The notes below the pieces were generated by a model that worked only from the letters and a program-made list of their open reading frames with translations, searched no databases and was not told where the DNA came from. 64,000 nucleotides of DNA from Pseudoflavonifractor sp. 524-17 (GTDB lineage: Bacteria > Bacillota > Clostridia > Oscillospirales > Oscillospiraceae). A program made the translations under genes and the position numbers. The DNA is taken from assembly GCF_009935845.1 (NCBI RefSeq), contig NZ_QWEK01000016.1, positions 1 through 64,000 on the forward strand. The letters are read 5' to 3'. Every line of letters starts with the position of its first letter. The first letter of the stretch is position 1. Positions 43,048 to 53,202 of this stretch are shown one piece after another.

Positions 43048-44343
43048 TCATTTACTCCCCTGCCGCAGCAGCTTTTTGGAGGCTCTTACCTGGCGCACAG
43101 AGGCGCCGCTTTCGGGCCGGATCTCTCCGGCGGCGGTGAGGGCCCACTTCGTCAGCGTGGGACCTACCAGCTCGTAAATCAGCACGGAGAAGAGCACCAC
43201 ATTGCGCACCATGGTCCCGTCGGACAGGCTTTGAGCGGTCAGCGCCATGCCCAGGGCCACGCCAGCCTGGGGCAGGAGCGTGATGCCTAGGTATTTGGTG
43301 GTCTTTTCGCTGCATTTGGTGGCGGCGCAGCTGAAAAATGCCCCCAGGTATTTGCCCAGAGAACGGGAGACAATATACACCACGCCAATGAGCAGAACCA
43401 GCGGATCAGAGATCACCTTCAGATCCAATTCCGCGCCGGACAGGACAAAGAACAGAATCATCAGCGGGGCGGTCCAGCCGTCTACCCGGTCCATCAGCTC
43501 CTCGGAGAAGTCGCACACATTGCAGAAGATGGTGCCGGTCATCATGCACACCAGCAGCAGGCTGAACCCGCAGTGAACGCTGCCCACCTGAAACTCCGTC
43601 ATGGACAGGCCCACCGTCAGCAGGACAAAGCCAATGGAGATGGACAGCCGCTTGCTGCGGGAGTGAAAATACTTCTCCACACAGTACAGCACCCAGCCGG
43701 CGAAAGCGCCCAGGCCCAGGGAGAGGATAATCTCCACCACTGGCTCTACCAGTACGTTGACAACGCTTACCATGCCGCTCTCCAGGGCGCCGGCCACACC
43801 GTAGGACACAGAGAAGAGCACCAGGCCCACCGCGTCGTCAATGGCCACCACCATGAGCAGCAGATGGGTCAGAGGGCCATCCGCTTTGTACTGACGCACC
43901 ACCATTAAAGTGGCCGCCGGGGCCGTGGCCGCCGCGATAGCGCCCAGAGTAACCGCAGAGGAAATGCTGATGAGGCCGGGGTTCATAAAGTGGAGGCCAA
44001 TCAGCGCCGCATCCACCAATGCCGTCGTAATAACGGCCTGGAGGATACCCACCACAATGACCCGCTGGCCCATGCTCTTCAGCTGGCCCAGACGGAACTC
44101 ATTGCCAATGGTAAAGGCGATGAAGCCCAAAGCCGTCTGAGAGAGGATATTCAGGGCGGAGACCGCCTCCTCGCTGTTGAAGCCCAGACCGGCGATGCCC
44201 AGACGGCCGATACAGTAGGGGCCCAAGAGAAGTCCGGTAATCAGATAGGCTGTAACGGCAGGCAGGCCCAGCTTCTTCGCCACGCCGGACATCAGAAGTC
44301 CGCCCACAAGGGACAGCGCCACACAAACCAAAATTGCTTCCAT
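43048..44343 (-). CDS. CPA2 family cation:proton antiporter
   Basis: 431-aa membrane protein with about 12 helices of the Kef/NapA type. The membrane-core acidic motif is VAIDDAVGL near residue 165, and TAPAATLMVV precedes it. It lacks the C-terminal RCK/TrkA-N domain of KefB/KefC. It probably exchanges Na+ or K+ for H+. The start MEAILVCVA (44343) has GAGG upstream; the longer frame is unsupported. Confidence 0.88.
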   Translation of the reverse strand: MEAILVCVALSLVGGLLMSGVAKKLGLPAVTAYLITGLLLGPYCIGRLGIAGLGFNSEEAVSALNILSQTALGFIAFTIGNEFRLGQLKSMGQRVIVVGILQAVITTALVDAALIGLHFMNPGLISISSAVTLGAIAAATAPAATLMVVRQYKADGPLTHLLLMVVAIDDAVGLVLFSVSYGVAGALESGMVSVVNVLVEPVVEIILSLGLGAFAGWVLYCVEKYFHSRSKRLSISIGFVLLTVGLSMTEFQVGSVHCGFSLLLVCMMTGTIFCNVCDFSEELMDRVDGWTAPLMILFFVLSGAELDLKVISDPLVLLIGVVYIVSRSLGKYLGAFFSCAATKCSEKTTKYLGITLLPQAGVALGMALTAQSLSDGTMVRNVVLFSVLIYELVGPTLTKWALTAAGEIRPESGASVRQVRASKKLLRQGSK

Positions 44344-44409
44344 TCCATTCACACCTCTAATGATTGATGACATTACTAACACCAACTGAGTGTAGAATAT
44401 CACGTTTTA

Positions 44410-44433
44410 CCCCAAACTGCAAACAGTTTGGGG
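44410..44433 (-). terminator. Hairpin after the MATE gene
   Basis: ccccaaactg (44410-44419) and complement (44424-44433). The T-run is weak, so terminator status is tentative. Confidence 0.4.
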
Positions 44434-44502
44434 GGGAAAGTTCAACAAATCAACCCATCCTTTTCCCAAGCTCCCTTGTCGTTTTGCCCGACCACTCGCC
44501 CT

Positions 44503-45879
44503 TTACGACTTAACGCAGCTGTGTGTACACTGGGACAGAGTACGAGGCAGGGCGCAGAGGAAGAGCGCCGTGGACACACAGGCCGCGGTGAGATCCGCGA
44601 TAGGCTCTGAGAGGAACACCGCCTCCGCCCCGAAGCACCGGGGCAGCAGGAGCAGGCAGGCCAGAAAAACGCTCTTGCGGAACATGGAGCAGAACAGAGC
44701 CTGCCCCACCCGGCCTAACGCTGTGGTCTCATCTACCAGGGGATACTGCACCGCCAGGGGGAGGATCATGCAGGTAAACCACTTCATATACCTCACCGAG
44801 CGGGCCGCAATCTCCCCGTCAGCGGTAAACAGGCGGACAAAGAGGGGAGACAGGGTGTGGGTGACGACCATCATCCCAGCGCAGAAGAGCAGGCACACAG
44901 CCACAATGGTTTTCATGGCCTGTTTGATCCGCTCCGGCCGGCCGGCGCCGTAGTTGAAGCTGATCACCGGCTGGGTTCCCAGCGTGAGGCCCCCCATAGG
45001 CATCGTGATAAGCAGCAGATAGCTCTGCACAATGGTGGCGCAGGTGACCAGCGTGTCCCCCAGGCCGGGGCCGCCGTACCGCTGGAGCACCGTATTGAGC
45101 ACAATGAGCAGGACGCTGTCCGACGCGATGATGAGGAAGGGGGACAGCCCGAAGGTGAGCACCCGCCCCATCATCCGCCGCTGGAACCCACCCCAGCCCA
45201 GCCGCACCGGCCTCTTTTTGCTCAGCAGCGCCCCCAGCACAAAGGCGCAGGAGGCCGCCTGGGACAGTACCGTGGCCAGCGCCGCCCCCGCCACTCCCAT
45301 GTGAAAGCCAAAGATAAACACCGGATCCATAGCGATGTTGAGTACCGCCCCCAGCATCACTGTGACCATGCCCAGGCCGGAAAACCCCTGGCAGATCAGA
45401 AACTGGTTCAGCCCAGCGGAGAGCAGGGCGAAAAAGGTGCCTGCTGTGTAGATGGTAAGGTAGGTATCCGCATAGGGAAACGTGGCCTGGCTGGCGCCGA
45501 ACCACATCAAAAGCCAGTTCTTGGACAGGAGGAACAGGGCGGTGAGTGTTCCCGACAGCACCAGCAGCATCAGAAAACAGTTGTTCAAAATGCGCTGGGC
45601 CTCGTCTATCCGCTCCTCACCCATGCGCATGGCCATCAGGGGCGAGCCCCCCAGGCCCACCAGGCTAGCAAAAGATCCCAGCAGGGTCACAATGGGGCCG
45701 CACACCCCCAGCCCCGCCAAGGCCAACCCTCCTGCCTCCGGAATATTGCCGATGTACATCCGGTCCACAATGCTGTACAGCACACTCACCAGCTGGGCCA
45801 GCATGGTGGGCACGGCCAGCCGCAGCACCAGCGGCGCCACCGGGTCCCGCCCCAGATCGTTTCCCCTTCTCTTCTTCAC
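44503..45879 (-). CDS. MATE family efflux transporter
   Basis: About 458 aa with 12 membrane helices in two homologous halves. Typical MATE stretches are VPTMLAQLVSVLYSIVDRMYIG near the N-terminus and TLGTQPVISFNYGAGRPERIKQA in the second half. Exports drugs or metabolites by Na+ or H+ antiport. The start is GTG 45879 with GGAGG 10 bases upstream; a TTG at 45906 precedes the ribosome-binding site. Confidence 0.9.
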   Translation of the reverse strand: MKKRRGNDLGRDPVAPLVLRLAVPTMLAQLVSVLYSIVDRMYIGNIPEAGGLALAGLGVCGPIVTLLGSFASLVGLGGSPLMAMRMGEERIDEAQRILNNCFLMLLVLSGTLTALFLLSKNWLLMWFGASQATFPYADTYLTIYTAGTFFALLSAGLNQFLICQGFSGLGMVTVMLGAVLNIAMDPVFIFGFHMGVAGAALATVLSQAASCAFVLGALLSKKRPVRLGWGGFQRRMMGRVLTFGLSPFLIIASDSVLLIVLNTVLQRYGGPGLGDTLVTCATIVQSYLLLITMPMGGLTLGTQPVISFNYGAGRPERIKQAMKTIVAVCLLFCAGMMVVTHTLSPLFVRLFTADGEIAARSVRYMKWFTCMILPLAVQYPLVDETTALGRVGQALFCSMFRKSVFLACLLLLPRCFGAEAVFLSEPIADLTAACVSTALFLCALPRTLSQCTHSCVKS

Positions 45880-45979
45880 AGCCTCCGCTCCTCCTCTAGC
45901 GCCCAAAACTCCAACGCTGAGGTTGAGTATAGCGCACCGCTCCCCTTCCGTAAAGGAAAACCTTCGCTGTCCGGCAGTT

Positions 45980-46006
45980 TTAGCACTCTCGTATTAAGAG
46001 TGCTAA
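45980..46006 (+). promoter_or_regulatory. CIRCE operator (HrcA site)
   Basis: TTAGCACTC-N9-GAGTGCTAA, identical to the consensus. It is 198 bases before hsp20. HrcA represses from this site and is released on heat shock. A -10/-35 pair nearby is not certain. Confidence 0.93.
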
Positions 46007-46066
46007 GTTTACAATTCAGACATATTTAGAGGCATATTTGTTCATAATATTCCCCTATACTTGAAG

Positions 46067-46651
46067 CAACAAAAAGAGATGAGGCCCTCTGAGCCCCCTG
46101 AAGTCTCCGGAAAAACCGGATGAATTTCCAGGCGGTTAGCAAAGGAATGCTCGGATTGCCAAGCCCATCCACCTTTGAATTTATTGTGAAGGAGAGATTA
46201 TTTATGTTTGGTATGCTCCCTTTTGAACGGGGTAACGACAACTTTTTCGACACGTTTGACAATTTCCAGCGGAAGGTCTTTGGGGACAGCGCAGCCAGCC
46301 TGCCTGCCTTCCGCACCGACATTCGGGACGGCGGCACCCAGTTCGTCCTGGAGGCAGAGCTGCCCGGCTTCCGCAAGGAGGACATCAAGCTGGACCTGAA
46401 GGACGGCATCCTCACCATCTCCGCTGAGCACACCGAGAAAAAGGAGGAGAAGGACGGCAAGGGCCAGTATATCCGCCGGGAGCGCCGGTACGGCTCCTTC
46501 TCCCGCAGCTTTGATGTTACTGGCATTGATGAAAGCGGCATCACCGCCGCCTACCGGGACGGCATTCTGGAACTGTGCCTGCCCAAAGCCAAGCCCGTCC
46601 TGCCGGAGGCCCGGCGCATCACCATTGAGTAAACTTCATCTCTTTTTGTTG
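46067..46651. repeat. 16-bp inverted repeat flanking hsp20
   Basis: caacaaaaagagatga at 46067-46082 is exactly complementary to 46636-46651, just after the hsp20 stop. The two arms are 553 bases apart and bracket the leader and coding region. Confidence 0.7.
46204..46632 (+). CDS. Small heat shock protein, Hsp20 family
   Basis: 142-aa alpha-crystallin-type chaperone. The domain includes FRTDIRDGGTQFVLEAELPGFRKEDIKLDL and the A-x-x-x-n-G-v-L box (AAYRDGILELCLPK), ending with a short tail ITIE. It holds unfolded proteins for refolding. The start MFGMLPFERG has GGAGA 8 bases upstream; an earlier in-frame ATG is not supported. Controlled by CIRCE and followed by clpB, a disaggregase that works with it. 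Confidence 0.92.
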   Translation: MFGMLPFERGNDNFFDTFDNFQRKVFGDSAASLPAFRTDIRDGGTQFVLEAELPGFRKEDIKLDLKDGILTISAEHTEKKEEKDGKGQYIRRERRYGSFSRSFDVTGIDESGITAAYRDGILELCLPKAKPVLPEARRITIE

Positions 46652-46716
46652 ACAGCACACGGGGGGCCAGCTCACTTTTGCTGGCCCTCTTCCTTTAAGA
46701 AGGGACGTGAATCAGG

Positions 46717-49344
46717 ATGAATCCTCAAAAATATACCCAAAAATCCCTGGAGGCCATCCAGGGGGCCCAGTCCATCGCGGTGGAGTACGGCAACCAGCAG
46801 ATTGAGCAGCCCCATCTGCTCCTCTCCCTCCTGCTGGCGGAGGAGGGGCTGGCGCCCCAGCTGCTGGCCCACATGGGGCTCACCGTGCCCAGCTTTACCG
46901 CCGCGGTAAAGGCCCAGGTGGAGAAGCTCCCCCGGGTGTCCGGCTCCGGCCGGGAGGCCAACAAGATCTACGTGGCCCAGGATGTGGAACAGGTCCTCAA
47001 CGCCGCCGAGTCCACCGCCGCCTCCATGAAGGACGACTATGTATCGGTGGAGCACCTGCTGCTGGCCCTGGCAGACCACCCCAATCAGGCTCTGAAGGAG
47101 CTTCTGCGGGTGTACAACGTGACCAGAGAGGGCATTTTGCAGGCTCTGGCCGCAGTGCGGGGCAATCAGCGCGTAACCTCGGACAATCCGGAGGAAACCT
47201 ATGAGGCGCTGAAAAAATACGGCTCTGACCTGGTAGCGCGGGCCCGGCAGAACAAGCTGGACCCGGTGATCGGCCGGGATGACGAGATCCGCAATGTCAT
47301 CCGCATTCTCAGCCGCAAGAGCAAGAATAATCCGGTGCTCATCGGTGAGCCCGGCGTGGGCAAGACCGCCATCGCCGAGGGGCTGGCCCAGCGCATTGTG
47401 AAGGGAGACGTCCCCGCCAGCCTGCGGGACAAGACCATTTTCGCCCTGGACATGGGCTCCCTCATCGCCGGGGCCAAGTACCGGGGGGAATTTGAGGAGC
47501 GGCTCAAGGCCGTCCTCAACGAAGTCAAGAAGTCGGAGGGGAAAATCCTCCTCTTCATTGACGAGCTGCACACCATCGTGGGGGCGGGAAAAACCGAGGG
47601 CGCCATGGACGCAGGCAATCTGCTCAAGCCCCTGCTGGCCCGGGGGGAACTCCACTGCATCGGCGCCACTACCCTCAACGAGTACCGGCAGTATATCGAA
47701 AAGGACGCCGCGCTGGAGCGCCGCTTCCAGCCTGTACTGGTCAGCGAGCCCACTGTGGAGGACACCGTGGCTATCCTCCGGGGGCTGAAGGAGCGGTATG
47801 AGGTTTTTCACGGGGTGAAAATTCAGGACGGCGCCATCCTCGCCGCCGCTTCCCTGTCCAACCGGTACATTACCGACCGCTTCCTCCCCGACAAGGCCAT
47901 CGACCTGGTGGATGAGGCCTGCGCCATGATCCGTACGGAGATCGACTCCATGCCCACCGAGCTGGATGTCATCCAGCGGAAGATCATCCAGCACGAGATC
48001 GAGGAGGCCGCCCTGAAAAAAGAGGACGATCCCCTCTCCAAGGAACATCTGGCGGACATACAGCGGGAGCTGTCCGACATGCGGGACGAGTTCAAAGCCA
48101 AAAAGGCCCAGTGGGAGAACGAGAAAAACGCCATCGGCAAGGTCCAGCAGCTCCGGGCCGAGCTGGAGGAGGCCAACGCCCAGCTGGAAAAAGCCCAGCG
48201 GGAATATGACCTGAACCGCGCCGCCGAGCTCCAGTACGGCAAAATTCCCGAGCTGCGCCGCGCCCTGGAGGCGGAGGAGGCTCTGGCCCAGCAGAGTAAG
48301 GCCCATTCCCTCCTGCGGGACAAGGTGACGGAGGAAGAGATCGCCCGCATTATCGAGCGGTGGACCGGCATTCCCGTGGCCCGGCTGATGGAGGGGGAAC
48401 GGGAAAAGCTCCTCCACCTGGAGGATATCCTCCACCGGCGGGTAGTGGGCCAGGAGAACGCCGTGCGCCTGGTGGCAGAGTCCATTCTCCGCAGCCGGGC
48501 GGGGGTGGCCAGTCCGGACCGGCCCATCGGTTCCTTCCTGTTCCTGGGCCCCACCGGCGTGGGCAAAACCGAGCTGGCCAAGACTTTGGCCGAGGCCCTC
48601 TTTGACAGTGAGAAAAATCTGGTGCGCATTGACATGAGCGAGTATATGGAGAAATTCTCCGTCTCCCGGCTCATCGGCGCCCCGCCCGGCTATGTGGGCT
48701 ACGAGGAGGGCGGCCAGCTCACCGAGGCGGTGCGGCGAAAACCGTACAGCGTCATTCTATTCGACGAGGTGGAAAAAGCCCACCCGGACGTATTCAACAT
48801 CCTGCTGCAGGTCCTGGACGACGGCCGGATTACGGACAGCCAGGGCAGAACCGTGGACTTCAAGAATACCATCATCATCCTTACCTCCAACCTGGGCAGC
48901 CAGATTCTGCTGGAGGGTATTGGCGCGGACGGAGCGATCACCCCCGCCGCCAAGGAACAGGTCAGCGCGCTGCTCAAGCGCTCCTTCCGGCCGGAATTCC
49001 TCAACCGGCTGGACGAGACTGTCTTCTATAAACCCCTGTCCAAAGAGAATGTCGCCCACATCATCGATCTGATGGTAGACGAGCTGAACCGGCGGCTCCA
49101 GGACAAGAATCTCCGCTGCACCCTCACCGGACCGGCCAAGCAGCTCATCATCGACACGGCCTACGACCCCGTCTACGGCGCCCGGCCTCTGCGCCGCTAC
49201 CTCCAGCACACAGCGGAAACCCTCATCAGCCGCAAAATCATCGCCGGCCAGGCCGGCGCCGGCGATACCCTGCTGGTGGATGTCCAAAACGGGGCGCTCA
49301 CTGTGGACGCCATGGCCATCCTTCCCAGGACGGAGGAGGCCTAA
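46717..49344 (+). CDS. clpB: ATP-dependent chaperone ClpB
   Basis: 875-aa disaggregase. The N domain (1-150) begins [16 protein letters not shown]1 has Walker A GEPGVGKT near 210, the coiled-coil middle domain runs about 410-530, and NBD2 has Walker A GPTGVGKT near 611 and the WTGIPVARL motif before it. The middle domain separates it from ClpC/ClpA. Lies 84 bases after hsp20 with no strong terminator between, so read-through from the CIRCE-controlled promoter is likely. Confidence 0.97.
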   Translation: MNPQKYTQKSLEAIQGAQSIAVEYGNQQIEQPHLLLSLLLAEEGLAPQLLAHMGLTVPSFTAAVKAQVEKLPRVSGSGREANKIYVAQDVEQVLNAAESTAASMKDDYVSVEHLLLALADHPNQALKELLRVYNVTREGILQALAAVRGNQRVTSDNPEETYEALKKYGSDLVARARQNKLDPVIGRDDEIRNVIRILSRKSKNNPVLIGEPGVGKTAIAEGLAQRIVKGDVPASLRDKTIFALDMGSLIAGAKYRGEFEERLKAVLNEVKKSEGKILLFIDELHTIVGAGKTEGAMDAGNLLKPLLARGELHCIGATTLNEYRQYIEKDAALERRFQPVLVSEPTVEDTVAILRGLKERYEVFHGVKIQDGAILAAASLSNRYITDRFLPDKAIDLVDEACAMIRTEIDSMPTELDVIQRKIIQHEIEEAALKKEDDPLSKEHLADIQRELSDMRDEFKAKKAQWENEKNAIGKVQQLRAELEEANAQLEKAQREYDLNRAAELQYGKIPELRRALEAEEALAQQSKAHSLLRDKVTEEEIARIIERWTGIPVARLMEGEREKLLHLEDILHRRVVGQENAVRLVAESILRSRAGVASPDRPIGSFLFLGPTGVGKTELAKTLAEALFDSEKNLVRIDMSEYMEKFSVSRLIGAPPGYVGYEEGGQLTEAVRRKPYSVILFDEVEKAHPDVFNILLQVLDDGRITDSQGRTVDFKNTIIILTSNLGSQILLEGIGADGAITPAAKEQVSALLKRSFRPEFLNRLDETVFYKPLSKENVAHIIDLMVDELNRRLQDKNLRCTLTGPAKQLIIDTAYDPVYGARPLRRYLQHTAETLISRKIIAGQAGAGDTLLVDVQNGALTVDAMAILPRTEEA

Positions 49345-49411
49345 CCAGAAGAACGCCACCCCGGGCGGCTTTGCCCACCATCCGAAGCGGCGGCAGCCGC
49401 AACACATGGAG

Positions 49412-49457
49412 GAGATTACTTCCAGCCCTTTGGCCTGGAAGTAATCTCTTTCACTTT
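49412..49457 (+). terminator. Terminator of clpB
   Basis: gagattacttccag (49412-49425) and complement (49435-49448), then a T-rich stretch. Confidence 0.75.
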
Positions 49458-49572
49458 TTACTGGTTTCCCTTTCTTTTTTCAGTCAAGTGTGGCAAAATA
49501 GGGAATAAGGCTTGTCTGAGGTTTCTCTGCAACGCCGGTACAAAAGAACACACAGAACAGGAGGAACAACAG

Positions 49573-51540
49573 ATGGGCAGGAGTCACCGCACTCCCATGT
49601 GGATACTGGCCGGACTGCTTTTCGCCGGTCTTGCCGCTCCGGCGGCCGCCGCCGGGCCGGACACGCTGACCATTCTATTTACCCACGACACCCACGACCA
49701 CTGGCTGCCGGCGGCCAATGAGGACGGGAACGGAACCTATGGAGGCTATACCAGGCTGGCCACCTTGATCAAGCGGGAGCGGGATACCCCCGTCCAGGCC
49801 GGGGACGCAACCTCCTACCGCGCCCCCACCGTCACCCTGGACGCAGGCGATTTCTCCATGGGCTCCCTCTTTCAGACCATTTATTCCACCGACGCGCCGG
49901 AGCTGCGGGCCCTGGGGGCCATGGGCTACGACGCGGCCACCCTGGGCAACCACGAGTTTGACTACCGCGCCGCCGGACTGGCCCAGATGCTCACCGCCGC
50001 GGCGGACAGCGGGGACCCACTCCCCGCCCTTGTGGCTGCCAACTACAAGCCCCCGGAGGAGGACGCCGAGAGCCGGGCTGCCTGGGACCGCTTCGGCGTT
50101 GCCGATTATACTATAATCGAGCGCGCCGCCGCCCCGGGAGAGGAGCCGGTGCGGGTGGCGGTATTCGGCCTTATGGGGGAGGAGGCCGACTCCAACGCCC
50201 CCATGTCCGGCATGGACTTCTACCCCGCCGTGGACACCGCCAAGGCGGTGGTGGCGGAGATCCAGGCAAAGGAGAACCCGGATTTCATCCTCTGCCTCTC
50301 CCACAGCGGTACGGATAACGGCAAGGGGGAGGACTACACGCTGGCCAAAGAGGTGCAGGGCATTGACGTCATCATCTCCGGCCACACCCACACCACTTTG
50401 GAGGATCCCATCCGGGTGGGGAACACCCTTATCGTCTCCTGCGGCCCTTATACGGAAAACCTGGGGCGGCTCACCATCTCCAAGCAGGGAGATGCCCTGG
50501 AGGTCCAGGAGTACAAACTGATCCCCGTGGACGATTCCGCGGCGGAGGACCCGGAGCTGGTCCGGATGGCGGACCAGTTCCAGGCGGCGGTGGAGGACCG
50601 CTATCTCAGCCAGTACGGCCTGGGCTTCCGCCAGGTGCTGGCCCACAATCCCTACTCCTTTACCCCCATCCGCGCCTTCGCAGACCAGCAGCGGGAGGAG
50701 CCCTTGGGCAATCTCATCGCTGATTCCTATGTCTACGCTGTCCAGGAGGCGGAGGGCGCGGACTACATACCAGTGGACTTCGCCGTGGTGGCGTCGGGAG
50801 TCATCCGTGCCTCCTTTGCCCCAGGGGATATCACCACCAGCGACGCCTTCAACGTCTCTTCTCTGGGGGTAGGGGCGGACGGCACTCCGGGCTATCCCCT
50901 CATCTCCGCCTGGATCTACGGCCGGGAGCTGAAGGATGCCTTTGAGGTGGACGCCTCCGTCACCCCCCTGATGCCCGCCGCCCAGCTCTACGGCGCGGGG
51001 ATGGAGTGGACCTTCAACCCCCACCGGCTGATCTTCAACAAGGTCACCGGCTGCGCCCAGGTGCTGCCGGACGGCGCCCGGGCGCCCATTGAGGACGGAA
51101 AGCTCTACCGGGTGGTCACCGGGCTGTACTCCGGCCAGATGCTGGGGACGGTAAACGGGAAGTCCTTCGGCCTGCTGTCCATCACCCCCCGGGACGCCCA
51201 GGGAAACCCCATCGACGATCTGGAGGCCCACATCATCCACAATGCCAACGGCGCCGAGGTAAAGGAGTGGTACGCCCTGGCCTCCTATCTCCAGTCCATG
51301 GGCACCGTGGACCAGCGCTATCAGGCCCCCGAGGGGCGCAAGACGGTACACCCCTCCTGGAACCCCCTGGAACTGCTCAGAAATCCCAACCGGATTGCCC
51401 TCATTCTCTACGCCGCCGTGCTGGCGGCTGTGATCCTCGTGGTCTTTTTGGTCTGGCGGCTGCGCAGCGGCAGGCGGAAGCGCCGGGTCTACGGTTCCCA
51501 CAGCCGCAGGAGGCCCGCCCGCCGCCGCTACCGGGGCTGA
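49573..51540 (+). CDS. Surface 5'-nucleotidase/metallophosphoesterase
   Basis: 655 aa. Signal peptide (about 1-27, ending AAPAAAAG), calcineurin-like catalytic domain with FTHDTHDHW, LDAGDF, TLGNHEFDY, SHSGTDNG and SGHTHT, then the 5'-nucleotidase C-terminal domain, and a C-terminal membrane helix (about 610-630) with an Arg-rich cytoplasmic tail. It is held on the outer face of the membrane. Likely releases phosphate and nucleosides from nucleotides or cyclic nucleotides. Confidence 0.93.
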   Translation: MGRSHRTPMWILAGLLFAGLAAPAAAAGPDTLTILFTHDTHDHWLPAANEDGNGTYGGYTRLATLIKRERDTPVQAGDATSYRAPTVTLDAGDFSMGSLFQTIYSTDAPELRALGAMGYDAATLGNHEFDYRAAGLAQMLTAAADSGDPLPALVAANYKPPEEDAESRAAWDRFGVADYTIIERAAAPGEEPVRVAVFGLMGEEADSNAPMSGMDFYPAVDTAKAVVAEIQAKENPDFILCLSHSGTDNGKGEDYTLAKEVQGIDVIISGHTHTTLEDPIRVGNTLIVSCGPYTENLGRLTISKQGDALEVQEYKLIPVDDSAAEDPELVRMADQFQAAVEDRYLSQYGLGFRQVLAHNPYSFTPIRAFADQQREEPLGNLIADSYVYAVQEAEGADYIPVDFAVVASGVIRASFAPGDITTSDAFNVSSLGVGADGTPGYPLISAWIYGRELKDAFEVDASVTPLMPAAQLYGAGMEWTFNPHRLIFNKVTGCAQVLPDGARAPIEDGKLYRVVTGLYSGQMLGTVNGKSFGLLSITPRDAQGNPIDDLEAHIIHNANGAEVKEWYALASYLQSMGTVDQRYQAPEGRKTVHPSWNPLELLRNPNRIALILYAAVLAAVILVVFLVWRLRSGRRKRRVYGSHSRRRPARRRYRG

Positions 51541-51562
51541 TTCCACAAGAGGAGTGTTTCCC

Positions 51563-52333
51563 ATGAGAGAGAACGCCTATGACAACCCAGTCTTCTTTAA
51601 ACAATACCGCCGGTTTCCCCGATCTGTGGAGGGGCTGTCTGCCGCCGGAGAGTGGCACGCCCTGCGGGCGCTGCTGCCTGATTTTTCTGGAAAGCGGGTG
51701 CTGGATCTGGGCTGCGGCTTCGGCTGGCACTGCCGGTACGCCGCACAGCAGGGAGCCGCCACCGTGCTGGGGGTGGATCTGTCGGAAAAGATGCTGGCCC
51801 AGGCCAGGGCCATGACCGGGGACCCCTGCGTTACTTACCAGCAGGAGGCAATTGAGGACTGCAGGCCCGCTCCCCGCTCCTTTGACATTGTGCTCAGCTC
51901 TTTGGCCTTCCACTACGTAGCCGATATCAGACCGGTGTTTGAAGCGGTTTTTCAGGCCCTGGTTCCCGGCGGCGCCTTTGTCTTCTCCTGTGAGCATCCG
52001 GTCTTTACCGCCCAGGGCAGCCAGCAGTGGCACTGTGACAGCGGCGGCGTCCCCCTTCACTGGCCGGTGGACCGCTACTTCTCCGAGGGGGCGCGGACCG
52101 CCCGGTTTTTAGACTGCGACGTGGTGAAATACCACCGCACCCTGACCACCTATCTGGACGCCCTCCTGGACGCCGGCTTTCTCTTGAAGCGGCTGGTGGA
52201 GCCCAGACCGGATCCCGCCCTTATGGACCTGCCCGGCATGGCCGACGAACTGCGCCGGCCCATGATGCTCCTTATCTCCGCCCAGACGCCCGGGCTGCAG
52301 TACCTTACTAAGGGGCTGGGAGCGGGTTTTTAA
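51563..52333 (+). CDS. Class I SAM-dependent methyltransferase
   Basis: 256 aa with Rossmann motif VLDLGCGFGWHCRYAA (motif I), GVDLSEKML (post I) and FDIVLSSLAFHYV. Resembles UbiE/Coq5-type small-molecule methyltransferases; the substrate is unknown. The start is the ATG at 51563 with GAGGAG 8 bases upstream, not the GTG at 51554. It begins 22 bases after the nucleotidase stop. Its stop lies within the loop of a terminator. Confidence 0.88.
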   Translation: MRENAYDNPVFFKQYRRFPRSVEGLSAAGEWHALRALLPDFSGKRVLDLGCGFGWHCRYAAQQGAATVLGVDLSEKMLAQARAMTGDPCVTYQQEAIEDCRPAPRSFDIVLSSLAFHYVADIRPVFEAVFQALVPGGAFVFSCEHPVFTAQGSQQWHCDSGGVPLHWPVDRYFSEGARTARFLDCDVVKYHRTLTTYLDALLDAGFLLKRLVEPRPDPALMDLPGMADELRRPMMLLISAQTPGLQYLTKGLGAGF

Positions 52334-52352
52334 ACCCGCTCCCAGCCCCCAT
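52312..52352. terminator. Bidirectional terminator between methyltransferase gene and sigG
   Basis: 18-bp perfect arms ggggctgggagcgggttt (52312-52329) and complement (52332-52349). The methyltransferase stop codon falls inside. Confidence 0.8.
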
Positions 52353-52370
52353 TTTCTATTTTCTCACTGG

Positions 52371-53141
52371 TCACATATTTTTCCGGATCTGCTTCAGGGC
52401 GTTTTTCTCCAGCCGGGAGACCTGAGCCTGGGAGATCCCCACCTCGGCGGAGACCTCCATCTGGGTGCGGCCCTCAAAAAAGCGGAGATTCAGGATGTGG
52501 CGCTCCCGCTCGCTGAGTTGGGCGATAGCCTCCTTGAGAGCGATGTGCTCCAGCCAGTTCTCGTCGGTGTTCTTAGCGTCCCGCACCTGGTCCATGACAC
52601 AGATGGTGTCCCCGCCGTCGGAGTACACCGGCTCGAAGAGGGAGACCGGGTCCACGATGGCGTCCAGGGCGAAGACCACCTCCTCCCGCTTGATGCCCAG
52701 AATTTTGGCCACCTCCTCCACCGTTGGCTCCCGCTGGTGCTCCGCCAGATATTTCTCCTTGGCCTGGAGAACCTTGTAGGCCGTGTCCCGCATGGAGCGG
52801 GACACCCGAACCGCGCTGTTGTCCCGGAGATAACGGCGGATCTCCCCCACGATCATCGGCACACCGTAGGTGGAAAAGCGCACGTCCAGGTCGGTGTTGA
52901 AATTGTCAATCGCCTTAATCAGGCCGATGCAGCCCACCTGAAACAGGTCGTCGGCCAGCTCTCCCCGGCCGCTGAATTTTTGAATCACGGACAAAACCAG
53001 CCTCAGATTCCCGGCGATCAGCTTTTCCCTGGCGGCGGTGTCCCCGGTTTTGGCCCTCTTGAGAAGGCCGATGGTCTCCTCGTTTTTCAGCACCTTCAGC
53101 TTTGCCGTGTTGACGCCGCAGATCTCCACTTTTCCCTGCAT
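52371..53141 (-). CDS. sigG: Sporulation sigma factor SigG
   Basis: 256 aa. The N-terminal KVEICGVNTAKLKVLKN is the SigG hallmark that distinguishes it from SigF. Region 2 contains DDLFQVGCIGLIKAIDNFN and region 4 the HTH TQMEVSAEVGISQAQVSRLEK. Drives late forespore transcription. SpoIIGA and sigE, its usual neighbours, are not adjacent. The upstream promoter fits SigF/SigG recognition. Confidence 0.95.
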   Translation of the reverse strand: MQGKVEICGVNTAKLKVLKNEETIGLLKRAKTGDTAAREKLIAGNLRLVLSVIQKFSGRGELADDLFQVGCIGLIKAIDNFNTDLDVRFSTYGVPMIVGEIRRYLRDNSAVRVSRSMRDTAYKVLQAKEKYLAEHQREPTVEEVAKILGIKREEVVFALDAIVDPVSLFEPVYSDGGDTICVMDQVRDAKNTDENWLEHIALKEAIAQLSERERHILNLRFFEGRTQMEVSAEVGISQAQVSRLEKNALKQIRKNM

Positions 53142-53173
53142 AAAAGCGCCTCCCGCGAATAAGGATTTGCTTT

Positions 53174-53202
53174 CAGTATTTCCCAGGCGCCTGGATTCAT
53201 AC
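53174..53202 (-). promoter_or_regulatory. SigF-like promoter of sigG with central palindrome
   Basis: Minus strand GTATG (53202-53198), 14 bases, GGAAATACTG (53183-53174), which matches the SigF -10 consensus GGNRANAHTR. The spacer overlaps a 12-bp palindrome CCAGGCGCCTGG (53183-53194). Confidence 0.5.

Noticed and set aside
46083-46203. RNA thermometer in the hsp20 leader
   Set aside because: Only a 5-bp stem (CCTTT/GAAGG) covers the ribosome-binding site; no ROSE or fourU pattern is present. CIRCE explains heat control.
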